12,063 nt of DNA from contig CAMDJS010000059.1 of assembly GCA_945900685.1 (NCBI GenBank), forward strand, positions 1 to 12,063, in the 5' to 3' direction. Of this stretch, positions 1 through 7,758 are shown piece after piece. The position numbers were made by a program, and so were the translations under genes. This DNA is from Bordetella parapertussis. Lineage in GTDB: Bacteria; Pseudomonadota; Gammaproteobacteria; Burkholderiales; Burkholderiaceae_C. Numbering within the stretch: the first letter of the stretch is position 1; the number at the start of each line of letters is the position of its first letter. The notes beneath the pieces are model-generated. The model searched no databases, was not told where the DNA came from, and was given only the letters and a program-made list of their open reading frames with translations.

Positions 1-849
1 CGCGGCAGTGTGGCGACCGGCGGCGCAGCCGGTAGCGGCACGACCGCCACACGCGGAGAGCGCAACGAATTGGTCTTGGCCGCAGCTTATGTGGCCGGTG
101 TCAGCCGCGCGTTCACCATCGGCGGGGCGCAAGCGGTCGCGGCCATGGCCTACGGCACGGCCACAGTGCCGCGCGTGGACAAAATCACCGGCCCCGGCAA
201 CGCTTATGTGGCGGCTGCCAAGCGGCGCGTGTTCGGCACGGTCGGCATAGACATGATTGCCGGGCCGTCTGAAATTTTGGTGCTGGCCGACGGCAGCACG
301 CCGCCCGATTGGGTGGCCATGGATTTGTTTAGCCAGGCCGAGCATGACGAACTGGCGCAAAGCATTTTGCTCTGCCCAGACGCGGCTTACATAGACGCGG
401 TGCAAGCGTCCATCGACAAACTGTTGCCTGAGATGCCCCGGCGCGACATCATCGCCGCGTCGCTCAACGGCCGTGGCGCTTTGATACACACACGCAGCAT
501 GCAAGAGGCTTGCGCCATCAGCAACCGCATCGCGCCCGAGCATTTGGAGGTGAGCAGCAACAACCCGCACCAATGGGAGCCTTTGTTGATTCACGCAGGC
601 GCGATTTTTCTGGGTGCATTCACCAGCGAAAGCTTGGGCGACTATTGCGCCGGACCGAATCACGTGCTGCCCACTTCAGGCACCGCGCGTTTTTCTTCGC
701 CGCTGGGTGTTTACGATTTTCAAAAGCGCAGCAGCTTGATTGAAGTGTCCGAGGCTGGCGCGCAAATTCTGGGTCAGACCGCATCGGTGCTGGCGCATGG
801 TGAAGGTTTGCAAGCCCATGCACGCGCTGCCGAGATGCGGCTGAAATAA
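1..849 (+). CDS. hisD: Histidinol dehydrogenase, 3' part (5' end outside window)
   Basis: HisD oxidises L-histidinol to L-histidine in two NAD-dependent steps, the last reactions of histidine biosynthesis, in the cytoplasm. The frame is open from base 1, so the gene enters from the left; 282 codons are visible of a usual 430 or so. Counting from the first visible codon, family landmarks are: [13 protein letters not shown] (41-53); [10 protein letters not shown] (61-70); the SQAEH motif with Zn-type ligands Q112 and H115; the catalytic pair E180-H181 in APEHLEV; D214 in [15 protein letters not shown]; and the C-terminal Zn-type histidine H273. All active-site residues expected in this part are present. 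The first 18 or so visible residues are Gly/Ala/Thr-rich and lack the usual hydrophobic strand and Pro-Thr-Pro turn before [11 protein letters not shown], although the spacing fits (see findings). No hisC or hisB follows, so this is either the end of a his transcript or a separated his gene. Confidence 0.93.
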   Translation, partial: RGSVATGGAAGSGTTATRGERNELVLAAAYVAGVSRAFTIGGAQAVAAMAYGTATVPRVDKITGPGNAYVAAAKRRVFGTVGIDMIAGPSEILVLADGSTPPDWVAMDLFSQAEHDELAQSILLCPDAAYIDAVQASIDKLLPEMPRRDIIAASLNGRGALIHTRSMQEACAISNRIAPEHLEVSSNNPHQWEPLLIHAGAIFLGAFTSESLGDYCAGPNHVLPTSGTARFSSPLGVYDFQKRSSLIEVSEAGAQILGQTASVLAHGEGLQAHARAAEMRLK

Positions 850-869
850 TTGGGGTCAGACCCCAATTA
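847..869. repeat. Perfect 23-bp palindrome overlapping the hisD stop codon
   Basis: The arms TAATTGGGGTC and GACCCCAATTA flank a single central A, and the left arm begins with the TAA stop of hisD. As RNA it would fold into a 9-bp stem with loop TCAGA. No strong T-run follows on the plus strand, so it is only a weak intrinsic terminator candidate. From memory, GGGGTCAGACCCC palindromes recur between genes in beta- and gammaproteobacteria, often near REP-type elements. That link is inference and cannot be tested here. Confidence 0.75.
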
Positions 870-900
870 ATTGAATAAGTGCGGTGATGAAAGTTCCACC

Positions 901-969
901 AAAAAAGGCGACCGTCCCCGGCACCACAAGGGCGCGCCCCTTAAACCAGGGCTATGAGCGAGGACGGTC
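901..969 (-). terminator. Branched terminator-like structure downstream of the ABC transporter operon
   Basis: Read on the minus strand, GACCGTCCTCG (969-959) pairs with CGGGGACGGTC (920-910), giving an 11-bp stem with one G-U wobble. The stem is followed by GCC and six Ts (906-901). The 38-nt interior carries a smaller hairpin, AAGGG-GCGCG-CCCTT. It lies about 75 nt beyond the stop of the minus-strand ABC gene, in the right orientation to end that transcript. The large interior is unusual for a simple intrinsic terminator, so it could also be the 3' end of a small structured RNA. Confidence 0.5.
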
Positions 970-992
970 TGAAACTTGTATCCCCCGCCCAC

Positions 993-1021
993 CAAGAATC
1001 GGCCATGCCGCCACATTCTTG
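993..1021. repeat. Inverted repeat in the hisD/ABC convergent spacer
   Basis: CAAGAAT (993-999) and ATTCTTG (1015-1021) are perfect 7-bp inverted arms enclosing a smaller CGGC-CAT-GCCG hairpin. It lies 23 nt past the ABC stop. Neither side carries a clean T-run. It may be an RNA 3'-end stabiliser or part of the terminator region. Confidence 0.45.
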
Positions 1022-1043
1022 AGCTCAACAGTTTAAAAAAGCA

Positions 1044-2876
1044 TCAATGGCTGACTTGCAGCACGTGGCTCTTGATGCTGCCTTCGTTGACATTCACCAA
1101 TTGCCATAAACGTTGGTGGTAGGCCGCCACGCTGGGCCGGTGCGCCACAGACACCAAGGCACCGCCTTCGCGCATGACCATCGACAGCAAACGTTCGTAA
1201 ATGATTTTCTCGGTGGCTTCATCCAAAGCACTGGTGGCTTCATCTGCAAACACCCAGCTGGGTTTTTTTAGAAACACGCGGGCCATGGCCAGACGCTGCG
1301 CTTCGCCGCCCGAGAGCTGTTGTGTCCATTGCCCGACCGTGTCGAGTTGCGAGCCTAATTGGGGAAGCAAGGCGAGTTCCAGCGCCTGTTTCATTTGCTC
1401 ATCCGTGTAATCCACACTGATCTCCGGATAAGCAAGTGCATTACGCAAAGTGCCCTCTGGGAAATAAGGCCGTTGCGGGATGAACACGGCATTCGATGGC
1501 AGCACCACAGCCTCGGAAATAGGCAAGGGCTGGCGCTTGGCGTCCCAACCGCGCACATAAGGCCAAATGCCTGCCAGCACCCGCAGCAAAGTGGATTTGC
1601 CGCTGCCGGAAGGTCCGCGAATGAGGACCGAGTCGCCCGGACTGACCTTCAACACCACATCGTCGAGCAGCACGGTGCGGTCCGGCAAAGTGATGGTGAG
1701 TGCCGACGTTTTCAATTCGGTAGCAGGCGGGCTGTCTTGTCCCAAGGGTTGCACCACGGCAAAAGAAATGGCGCGCAGGGTTTCCATCTGGGTTGAAAAA
1801 ACGCTCAAACGATGGGTGGTGGCGGTCCAGGATGCCAAGTTGCTGTAATTGGTGATGATCCAGCTCAAAGCTTCTTGCACTCTGCCAAAGGCGGAGGAAA
1901 TTTGCATCAACTCACCCAGTTGAATCGTGCCGGCAAAAAAGCGCGGTGCGGCCACCAAAAAAGGAAACACGACAGCCGCTTGCCCATAGCCAGAGCTGAA
2001 CCAGGTGAACCGTTTTTGTACTTTCAGCAACTGTTTGAAATTGCCCACGACCTGCAAAAACCTGTGCTGTAGAGACACGTTTTCAAAATCTGCACCGCGG
2101 TCCATGGCAATGGCTTCGCTGTACTCACGCACCCTTATCAGGTGGTGACGGAAATTGGCTTCTAAGCGTTGCTGCGTGAAATTGAGTGGCGCCATGCGTC
2201 GCCCCAGGAAATGGCCAATCACACTGCCGCCAACGGAGTACAGCAAAGCCATCCAGACCATGAAGCCGGGGATGGTGATTTCATAACCGCTGACCACAAA
2301 GCTAAAGCCGCCGGACAACATCCACAAAATACCAATGAAACTGCCCAAGGTCACCACGGCATCTAGCAAACCCATGCTCAACTCAACTGTGGTCGCCGTG
2401 AATAACTGAATGTCTTCTTGTATGCGCTGATCAGGATTGTCAGTGCCCCGAAAGCCGTCATGTCCGGCCAAAGCCTGGCGCAATTCAATCTGGTAAAAAA
2501 TTTGGTGTGTGGTCCAACGGTTAAGAAAATCTTTCGTCATCCAAGCACGCCAGCGAATCTCCAGCAATTGCGTCAGGTAAAAACGGTAGACCGCCACCAC
2601 AATGAATGCGGCGGCCAGCATGCCAAACACCTTGAGTTGCTCCCAGAAAACCGGTTCATCACGGTTTTGCAAAGCGTCATAAAACACCCGGTTCCATTCG
2701 TTGAACTGCACCAGCACGTAAACCATGCCCAAGTTCAACCCAATGATGGCCAACAACAAAAAACGCGCTGACCAGCGTTCTTCTGAGCGGAAATACGGCA
2801 TGGACAAGGTGCGCACATGACCTAGATGGGTCGTGGTCTTGAGCCAAATAGAGCGTAGAGGGTTAAAAATTCGCAT
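1044..2876 (-). CDS. SbmA/YddA-type ABC transporter, fused permease and ATPase
   Basis: This is a 610-residue half-transporter in the inner membrane, expected to work as a homodimer. The N-terminal half (about 35-345) resembles the SbmA/BacA-like membrane domain of E. coli YddA and mycobacterial BacA: FNEWNRVFYDALQNRD near 58-73, helices around 35-56, 83-99, 165-190 and 203-225, and the cytoplasmic RLEANFRHHLIRVRE segment near 237. The ATPase half has Walker A GPSGSGKST (421-429), Q-loop Q468, signature LSGGE (521-525), Walker B WVFADE (541-546) and switch His579, all intact. Relatives import peptides, cobalamin or other hydrophilic molecules; the substrate cannot be read from sequence. The start lies only 6 nt after the nucleotidase stop, so the two genes are probably co-transcribed; the RBS is weak. 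I assign no gene symbol because several paralogous names exist. Confidence 0.88.
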   Translation of the reverse strand: MRIFNPLRSIWLKTTTHLGHVRTLSMPYFRSEERWSARFLLLAIIGLNLGMVYVLVQFNEWNRVFYDALQNRDEPVFWEQLKVFGMLAAAFIVVAVYRFYLTQLLEIRWRAWMTKDFLNRWTTHQIFYQIELRQALAGHDGFRGTDNPDQRIQEDIQLFTATTVELSMGLLDAVVTLGSFIGILWMLSGGFSFVVSGYEITIPGFMVWMALLYSVGGSVIGHFLGRRMAPLNFTQQRLEANFRHHLIRVREYSEAIAMDRGADFENVSLQHRFLQVVGNFKQLLKVQKRFTWFSSGYGQAAVVFPFLVAAPRFFAGTIQLGELMQISSAFGRVQEALSWIITNYSNLASWTATTHRLSVFSTQMETLRAISFAVVQPLGQDSPPATELKTSALTITLPDRTVLLDDVVLKVSPGDSVLIRGPSGSGKSTLLRVLAGIWPYVRGWDAKRQPLPISEAVVLPSNAVFIPQRPYFPEGTLRNALAYPEISVDYTDEQMKQALELALLPQLGSQLDTVGQWTQQLSGGEAQRLAMARVFLKKPSWVFADEATSALDEATEKIIYERLLSMVMREGGALVSVAHRPSVAAYHQRLWQLVNVNEGSIKSHVLQVSH

Positions 2877-2882
2877 GAAACA

Positions 2883-3794
2883 TCAATCAGCAGGCAAAGG
2901 TGTATTTTGCACTCCGCTGGCCACATGGCCTGAGGGGACGTGGCGCGAGGCTGATTCGATATGCCCGGTCTGGTCATCAAAGAAGAAATCCGGCTCGAAT
3001 TCACGCAAAAACTCGCCCTTGGGCAGGCCGCCTAAAAACATGGCTTCATCTACCTGGATATTCCATTGCATCAAGGTGCGGATGGCACGCTCATGCGCCG
3101 GGGCGCTGCGCGCCGTCACCAGTGCGGTACGAATGCGGATGGCAGGCGTGCCCTCAGTTTGCAGGAGGTGCAAGGCCGCCAGCAAGGGCTTGAACGGTCC
3201 GGCAGACAAAGGCTGGGCCGCCTTGTCTTTCTCATGTTGCTGGAACGCATTCAGCCCTTGCGCTTGAAAAACCCGCTCGGCTTCATCGCTGAACAACACC
3301 GCGTCGCCGTCAAATGCAATCCGCACTTCGTTAGGGTGCGCCTCGGAGGCATGGGCCGAATGCGGGTACACCTGTGCGGCGGGCACACCGGCGTCGAGCG
3401 CGGCACGCACATCGCTTAAATGGGCAGACAAAAACAAATTGGCGTTCAAAGGTTTGAGGTAACGCCAAGGCGGTTGACCACGGGTGAAACTGCCGCGTTG
3501 AATATCCAGGCCATAGTGTTGCGCGGAACGAAACACCCGCATGCCACTGACCGGGTCGTTGCGCGACAAGATGACAACTTCTACCCGAGCGTCCCCGGGG
3601 CGGTTGAAAGCCAACAGTTTTTTGACCAGAGAAAACGCCACGCCCGGCAGCGCCGGTTGCTCCAGTCTGCCGAGTTGCAAATCCATGTAGGCACGGTCGT
3701 CGTTTTCTTCAAAGACCTGGTTTTCTTCTTCAAAATTGAACAAGGCTCGCGAGGAAATCGCCACCACCAATTTGCCGTCCAGCGTACTCGCCAT
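2883..3794 (-). CDS. Cytosolic 5'-nucleotidase, cN-I type (NT5C1-like)
   Basis: Predicted to hydrolyse nucleoside 5'-monophosphates such as AMP or IMP to nucleosides, in the cytoplasm (303 aa). Family wording is clear: LVVAISSRALF (9-19), VEVVILSRNDPVSGMRV (71-87) and HAD-like catalytic features. Motif I is FDGDAVLFSDE, with D162 as likely nucleophile and D164; motif II is around LVTARSAPAHERAI (225-238); the motif III lysine is K259 in GGLPKGEFLREF; the motif IV acids are FFFDD (D273-D274). There is no signal peptide. The ATG at 3794 is supported by a GAAGGTGA-type RBS a few bases upstream. The gene begins 9 nt after the gspF stop and ends 6 nt before the ABC gene, so all three probably share one transcript. 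The C-terminal 20 residues are low in conserved features. Substrate preference is inferred from the family. Confidence 0.87.
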   Translation of the reverse strand: MASTLDGKLVVAISSRALFNFEEENQVFEENDDRAYMDLQLGRLEQPALPGVAFSLVKKLLAFNRPGDARVEVVILSRNDPVSGMRVFRSAQHYGLDIQRGSFTRGQPPWRYLKPLNANLFLSAHLSDVRAALDAGVPAAQVYPHSAHASEAHPNEVRIAFDGDAVLFSDEAERVFQAQGLNAFQQHEKDKAAQPLSAGPFKPLLAALHLLQTEGTPAIRIRTALVTARSAPAHERAIRTLMQWNIQVDEAMFLGGLPKGEFLREFEPDFFFDDQTGHIESASRHVPSGHVASGVQNTPLPAD

Positions 3795-3803
3795 GTGTCA
3801 CCT

Positions 3804-5405
3804 TCATCGCACGAACTGATTGAGTTGAATGATGGGCAACATGACCGCCAGCACGATCAGCATCACCACCGCCCCCATGGTAACAATCAATAAGGGCTCG
3901 AGGATGGTTGCCAGTTGCATGGCACGGCGCTGCACTTCTTGGTTCAAATGCTCGGCTGCATGTTGCAGCATTTGCGGCAATTGGCCGGTTTGTTCGCCCA
4001 AGCGCGCAAACATGGCCAACAACCCGGGCAACTGCTTGTGTTGCGACAGCGCAGTGGCCAGTGGCGCGCCTTCGCGCACCAGGTCGATCATTTGCATGGC
4101 ATGGCTGCGCAAAGCGGCATTGGACAAGGTGTGAGCCGCCGTCTGCAAAGCTTTGAGCATGGGCACACCGGCACCGGTCAACAGCGCCAAGGTGGACGCA
4201 AATCGCGCGGCGTTGTAGCCCAGACTCAATCGACCCAGCACGGGCATTCGCAGCCAGATGGCGTCAAACCGCTCGCGCCAACGCTGTTGCCGCAAGGCCA
4301 GCCGGGTGCCGCCCCAAGCGGCCAACACCAACAGCAGCGCCCACAGCCAGAAATCTTGCACCCAGCCACTCAGCGCCAATATCACCACGGTCAACCAAGG
4401 CAAGCTACGCTGTGTACTGACAAAAACCTGAGCCACCTGTGGCACCACATAGGCCAATAAAAAAACCACCATCAACATGGCTACAGCGCTGACGATGGCC
4501 GGGTACAGCGAGGCGGCCAGCAACTTGGCGCGCATGTGTTGGGCTGACGCCAAGTCGTTGGCCAGTTGCAGCAGCACCTGCGATAGCCGGCCACTTTGTT
4601 CGCCTGAACCGATGACGGCTTGGTACAACTCATCGAACTCGCGCGGGTGCATCGACAAGGCCTGCGCCAAAGGTGCAACGGCGTTTACCTCGGTGCGTAT
4701 TTGGGTCAGCAATTCGTTTTTGGCCGGGGAATCGGCTTCTTCGCACAGCGCGGTCAAAGCGCGCTCCAACGGCAATCCGGCGGCGACCAAGCTGGCCAGT
4801 TGCCGGGTCCAGACCACCAAGTCAGTGCGGCTGAACACCCGGGCTTGCCACAAAACGATATCGCGCTTGAAACCCGATTTTTCAGCAGACACCGGCTTTA
4901 ACGTGAGCGGCACCAAGGCCTGCTGACGCAAGTGATGGCGGGCGGCGCGTTCAGATTCGGCATCGATCATGCCGTGCACCTGGCGGCCGCTGGCGTTGAT
5001 GGCATCGTAGGTATAGGCGGGCAACAACCAACGCTGCGGCGCTGTCAGCAAGCTGGGCGTTTGGCCGCTTAAGTGTTCGGCCTGCAAAGCCAGCGCGGGC
5101 TCTGCAAACACTTCTACCTTGTCCGTCACACCTGTGTCGGGTGCCGCCATCAGCGGCAATGGCCACACACTGTCATGCGTGCATACCAATGCTTGCGTTT
5201 GCCCTTGGTGTGGAATCAGGTGCAGCTTGGGCGTTTGTTGCGCCGCCAAGGGATGCAATTCAGGCACCAATCGCTGCAATGTGCAGCCGTGTTGTTGCAA
5301 TCTTTCTAGGGTTTGTACAAGCCATTGCTTGTCGCATGCGGCCACCAATAACTGACCGCCCCGGCGCAAGATGCCGGTCGCGCCCGGTGCCACCGCCAAA
5401 TGCAC
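3804..5405 (-). CDS. gspF: Chimeric ORF: internal GspL fragment fused in frame to complete GspF
   Basis: This 533-codon GTG-started frame joins two type II secretion proteins. Residues about 129-533 are a full-length GspF, the inner-membrane platform protein, normally about 405 aa. It opens with PAYTYDAINASGRQ and has two T2SSF repeats (about 197-320 and 400-523) with membrane segments near 305-325, 343-364 and 500-526. Residues 1-128 resemble the middle of the GspL cytoplasmic domain: HLAVAPGA, LLVAACDKQWLVQTLERLQ, LQRLVPELHPL, AEPALALQAE and APQRWLL match how I recall comamonad GspL from roughly residue 95 to 220. The N-terminus, membrane helix and periplasmic part of GspL are absent. GspF normally starts at its own Met; here the matching codon (5022-5024) is TTG with no visible RBS. 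The frame has no internal stops. GspM, GspN, GspD and GspE are absent. Likely a deletion remnant; whether it functions is unknown. Confidence 0.72.
   Translation of the reverse strand: MHLAVAPGATGILRRGGQLLVAACDKQWLVQTLERLQQHGCTLQRLVPELHPLAAQQTPKLHLIPHQGQTQALVCTHDSVWPLPLMAAPDTGVTDKVEVFAEPALALQAEHLSGQTPSLLTAPQRWLLPAYTYDAINASGRQVHGMIDAESERAARHHLRQQALVPLTLKPVSAEKSGFKRDIVLWQARVFSRTDLVVWTRQLASLVAAGLPLERALTALCEEADSPAKNELLTQIRTEVNAVAPLAQALSMHPREFDELYQAVIGSGEQSGRLSQVLLQLANDLASAQHMRAKLLAASLYPAIVSAVAMLMVVFLLAYVVPQVAQVFVSTQRSLPWLTVVILALSGWVQDFWLWALLLVLAAWGGTRLALRQQRWRERFDAIWLRMPVLGRLSLGYNAARFASTLALLTGAGVPMLKALQTAAHTLSNAALRSHAMQMIDLVREGAPLATALSQHKQLPGLLAMFARLGEQTGQLPQMLQHAAEHLNQEVQRRAMQLATILEPLLIVTMGAVVMLIVLAVMLPIIQLNQFVR
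5022..5405 (-). pseudogene. gspL: gspL remnant, truncated at both ends
   Basis: These 128 codons correspond to an internal piece of the GspL actin-like cytoplasmic domain. The similarity seems to run a few codons upstream of the GTG (reading ...WEAV-HLAVAP) before an in-frame stop at 5424-5426. The left limit of the protein is therefore set by a junction near 5402-5415, where plus-strand integrase coding begins. The other end runs directly into gspF at about 5024. The GspL assignment rests on motif memory rather than alignment; a profile search with the T2SSL cytoplasmic domain would settle it. Confidence 0.6.
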
Positions 5406-5416
5406 GGCTTCCCAAA

Positions 5417-6100
5417 ATGAAGATCACGCAAAAACCGCGCGGTGCTTTCACAGTCACCGAATACGCCGCGATATTGCGTTTGTCTAAAACATTGCGACAC
5501 CATGTGTTTGTGTGGGACAAGCCCGACACACGGTTTCACATCAAACCCGAATACCGCAGCATGCCTACAGAGATGAATGGGTTGATACGCTTCATGGTGT
5601 ACACCTTTTTGCGACCAGGGGACGTGCGGCAATTGAAAAACAAACACATCGAAATCATCAGCGGCAAGTTCAATTATTTGCGGCTGACACCGCCAGAGAT
5701 CAAACGCCACAAAGCGCCAACCGTCAGTCTTCCACAGGCCGTGACTATTTACAAAACGCTGCTGGCGCACCAGACCGCCAAAGGCTTTGGCAAACCGGAT
5801 GACTATGTGTTTTTTCCGGAAGAAAAAAACCGGCTGCGTTGTCTCAATACGATTGGCTGGTTATTCAACTGGATCATGAACACATTGGGCATCAAAGCTG
5901 GACCGCATGGTGCAGACCGCAGTTTTTACAGCCTGCGCCACACAGCCATCACATTTCGTTTGATCTTCGGCGGCAATATCGATTTGCTGACACTCGCTCG
6001 CAATGCACGTACATCGGTAGAGATGATCGAGAAGTTTTACGCATCCACTTTGTCCGCCGAGATGAATATCAGTTTGTTGCACAGCAAACGCAGGTCATAG
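5417..6100 (+). pseudogene. Tyrosine recombinase (integrase), catalytic domain only, N-terminus lost
   Basis: The frame encodes 227 residues from an ATG at 5417 that looks like the C-terminal half of a phage-type site-specific recombinase of about 400 aa. Visible features are: the pre-catalytic PRGAFTVTEY stretch (7-16); Arg I in FLRPGDVRQLK (R66); a Lys-rich beta-hairpin, EIKRHK (K96/K99); the box II SLRHTAIT (R174, H175); and LARNARTSVEMIEKFY with candidate nucleophile Y208. The core-binding SAM-like domain is missing. Similarity probably begins a few codons before the ATG (LPKMKI, from about 5408), right where the oppositely oriented gspL fragment starts. The frame stays open leftwards to 5141, but that part is antisense to gspL. 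It ends 23 nt before the convergent ilvA stop. Probably inactive for specific recombination. No attachment-site repeat is visible nearby. Confidence 0.75.
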
Positions 6101-6123
6101 ATAAAAACCACTCTCAGTCATAT

Positions 6124-7743
6124 TTATTCACGCAAAAACAATTTGTACACCGGGTTGTCTGTTTCATCCACGTACGGATAGCCGATGGTCTGCAAAATTT
6201 TGTCAAAGCTCTCCAAGTCTTTGTCGGGCACTTGCAAGCCTACCAAGATGCGCCCGTAGTCCGCGCCTTGGTTGCGGTAGTGAAACAAACTGATGTTCCA
6301 ACCCGCACGCATAGCGGATAAAAATTTCATCAATGCGCCTGGTTTTTCAGGGAACACAAACCGCAGCAGCCGTTCGTCTTGCGCCAACCCGGTGCGACCG
6401 CCCACCATGTGACGTATGTGTTCTTGCGCCAGATCGTCATGGGTTAAATCCAAAGCGGTGAAACCTTGGCGTGTCAGGTGCGCTGCAATTTTCGGGCTTT
6501 GCCCTGTTGCATTGGTGGTCAGTCCTACAAAGACATGGGCTTTGTCTGAATCGCTGATGCGGTAATTGAACTCGGTCACCGAGCGCGGTGTAGCGCTGCC
6601 GCCAAAGGCAGGCAAGTCACCCAACAAAGCGCAAAAGCGTTTGAAACTGCCGCGCTCTTCAGGAATGGTGACAGCAAACAAGGCCTCGCGTTCCTCACCC
6701 ACCGAAGCGCGCTCCGCCACAAAACGCAAGCGGTCAAAATTGATATTGGCGCCACACAGCACAGCGGCATAGGTTTCGCCTTGTGTCTTTTGAAGCGCTA
6801 CATATTTTTTGATACCGGCCACCGCCATCGCGCCAGAGGGTTCCACAATGCTGCGGGTGTCGACAAACACATCTTTGATAGCGGCGCACACAGCGTCAGT
6901 GTCCACGCTGATAAATTCATCCACCAGTCCGCGTGCAATGCGAAAAGTTTCTTCGCCGACCAACTTCACCGCTGTGCCATCGGCGAACAATCCCACATCA
7001 TCCAGCGCAATGCGCTTGCCCGCATTCACCGATTGCAACATGGCATCGGAATCCAAAGTTTGCACACCAATCACTTTGACATCGGGGCGCACCGCCTTGA
7101 TGTAATTGGCCACACCCGACACCAGACCGCCGCCGCCAATCGCGACAAACACCGCATGCAAGGGTCCTTGGTGTTGACGCAGCATTTCCATGGCAATCGT
7201 GCCTTGTCCGGCGATGACTTCTGGGTCGTCAAAGGGGTGAATAAATGTCAGGCCTTGTTTGTGACCGAGCTTGACCGCAAACGCATAAGCATCCGAGTAA
7301 CTGTCGCCGTGCAATTGCACTTCCCCGCCCAAGGCCTTGACTGCGTCGATTTTCAAACCGGGGGTGGTCACTGGCATGACGATGACGGCGCGCGTGCCCA
7401 ATTTTTTGGCGCCCAATGCCACGCCTTGCGCATGGTTACCGGCAGACGCACAGACCACGCCTTTGTGCAACTGCTCAGGACTGAGTTGCACCATCTTGTT
7501 GTAGGCACCACGCAGCTTGAAACTGAACACCGGTTGCTGGTCTTCACGCTTGAGCAACACCTGGTTTTTCAATTTTTTGCTGAGAATCGGTGCCGCGTCC
7601 AAGGCCGATTCATGCGCCACGTCATACACCTTGGCGGTGAGTATTTTTTTCAAATAATCAGCCGGCGTGAGTTTGCGTTTTCTGGTTTTACCGACTGCTT
7701 TTGCAGGGACGGGGACTGCTTTGGAGAGAGAAGTTTTGGTCAT
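6124..7743 (-). CDS. ilvA: Threonine ammonia-lyase, biosynthetic (two regulatory domains)
   Basis: IlvA deaminates L-threonine to 2-oxobutanoate with PLP, the committed step of isoleucine synthesis, in the cytoplasm. Counted from the chosen ATG (539 aa), the catalytic part has the PLP lysine K76 in FSFKLRGAYNK, the phosphate/substrate loop SAGNHAQG (100-107), the Gly loop IGGGGL (202-207), EPSGA (301-305) and VLCGAN (328-333). Two ACT-like Thr_dehydrat_C domains follow (about 350-440 and 455-537), which marks the long isoleucine-inhibited biosynthetic form. A frame extension upstream to 7809 is rejected because it would start inside a terminator hairpin and its T-run. The start at 7743 (MTKTSLSKAV) gives a basic, Ala/Lys-rich N-terminal tail of about 25 residues before LTPADYLKKIL. 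No obvious RBS precedes it, so a start a few codons upstream remains possible. Divergent from the OsmC gene and convergent with the integrase remnant. Confidence 0.94.
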   Translation of the reverse strand: MTKTSLSKAVPVPAKAVGKTRKRKLTPADYLKKILTAKVYDVAHESALDAAPILSKKLKNQVLLKREDQQPVFSFKLRGAYNKMVQLSPEQLHKGVVCASAGNHAQGVALGAKKLGTRAVIVMPVTTPGLKIDAVKALGGEVQLHGDSYSDAYAFAVKLGHKQGLTFIHPFDDPEVIAGQGTIAMEMLRQHQGPLHAVFVAIGGGGLVSGVANYIKAVRPDVKVIGVQTLDSDAMLQSVNAGKRIALDDVGLFADGTAVKLVGEETFRIARGLVDEFISVDTDAVCAAIKDVFVDTRSIVEPSGAMAVAGIKKYVALQKTQGETYAAVLCGANINFDRLRFVAERASVGEEREALFAVTIPEERGSFKRFCALLGDLPAFGGSATPRSVTEFNYRISDSDKAHVFVGLTTNATGQSPKIAAHLTRQGFTALDLTHDDLAQEHIRHMVGGRTGLAQDERLLRFVFPEKPGALMKFLSAMRAGWNISLFHYRNQGADYGRILVGLQVPDKDLESFDKILQTIGYPYVDETDNPVYKLFLRE

Positions 7744-7758
7744 GGCGTTTGCGATCAA

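Noticed and set aside
5141..5416. N-terminal extension of the integrase frame
   Set aside because: The 92 added residues are antisense to the GspL-like coding, Cys/Pro/Ala-rich, and have no core-binding domain character.
5839..6321. 160-codon plus-strand ORF across the integrase 3' end and ilvA
   Set aside because: It overlaps two recognisable genes in other frames and has no coding features of its own.
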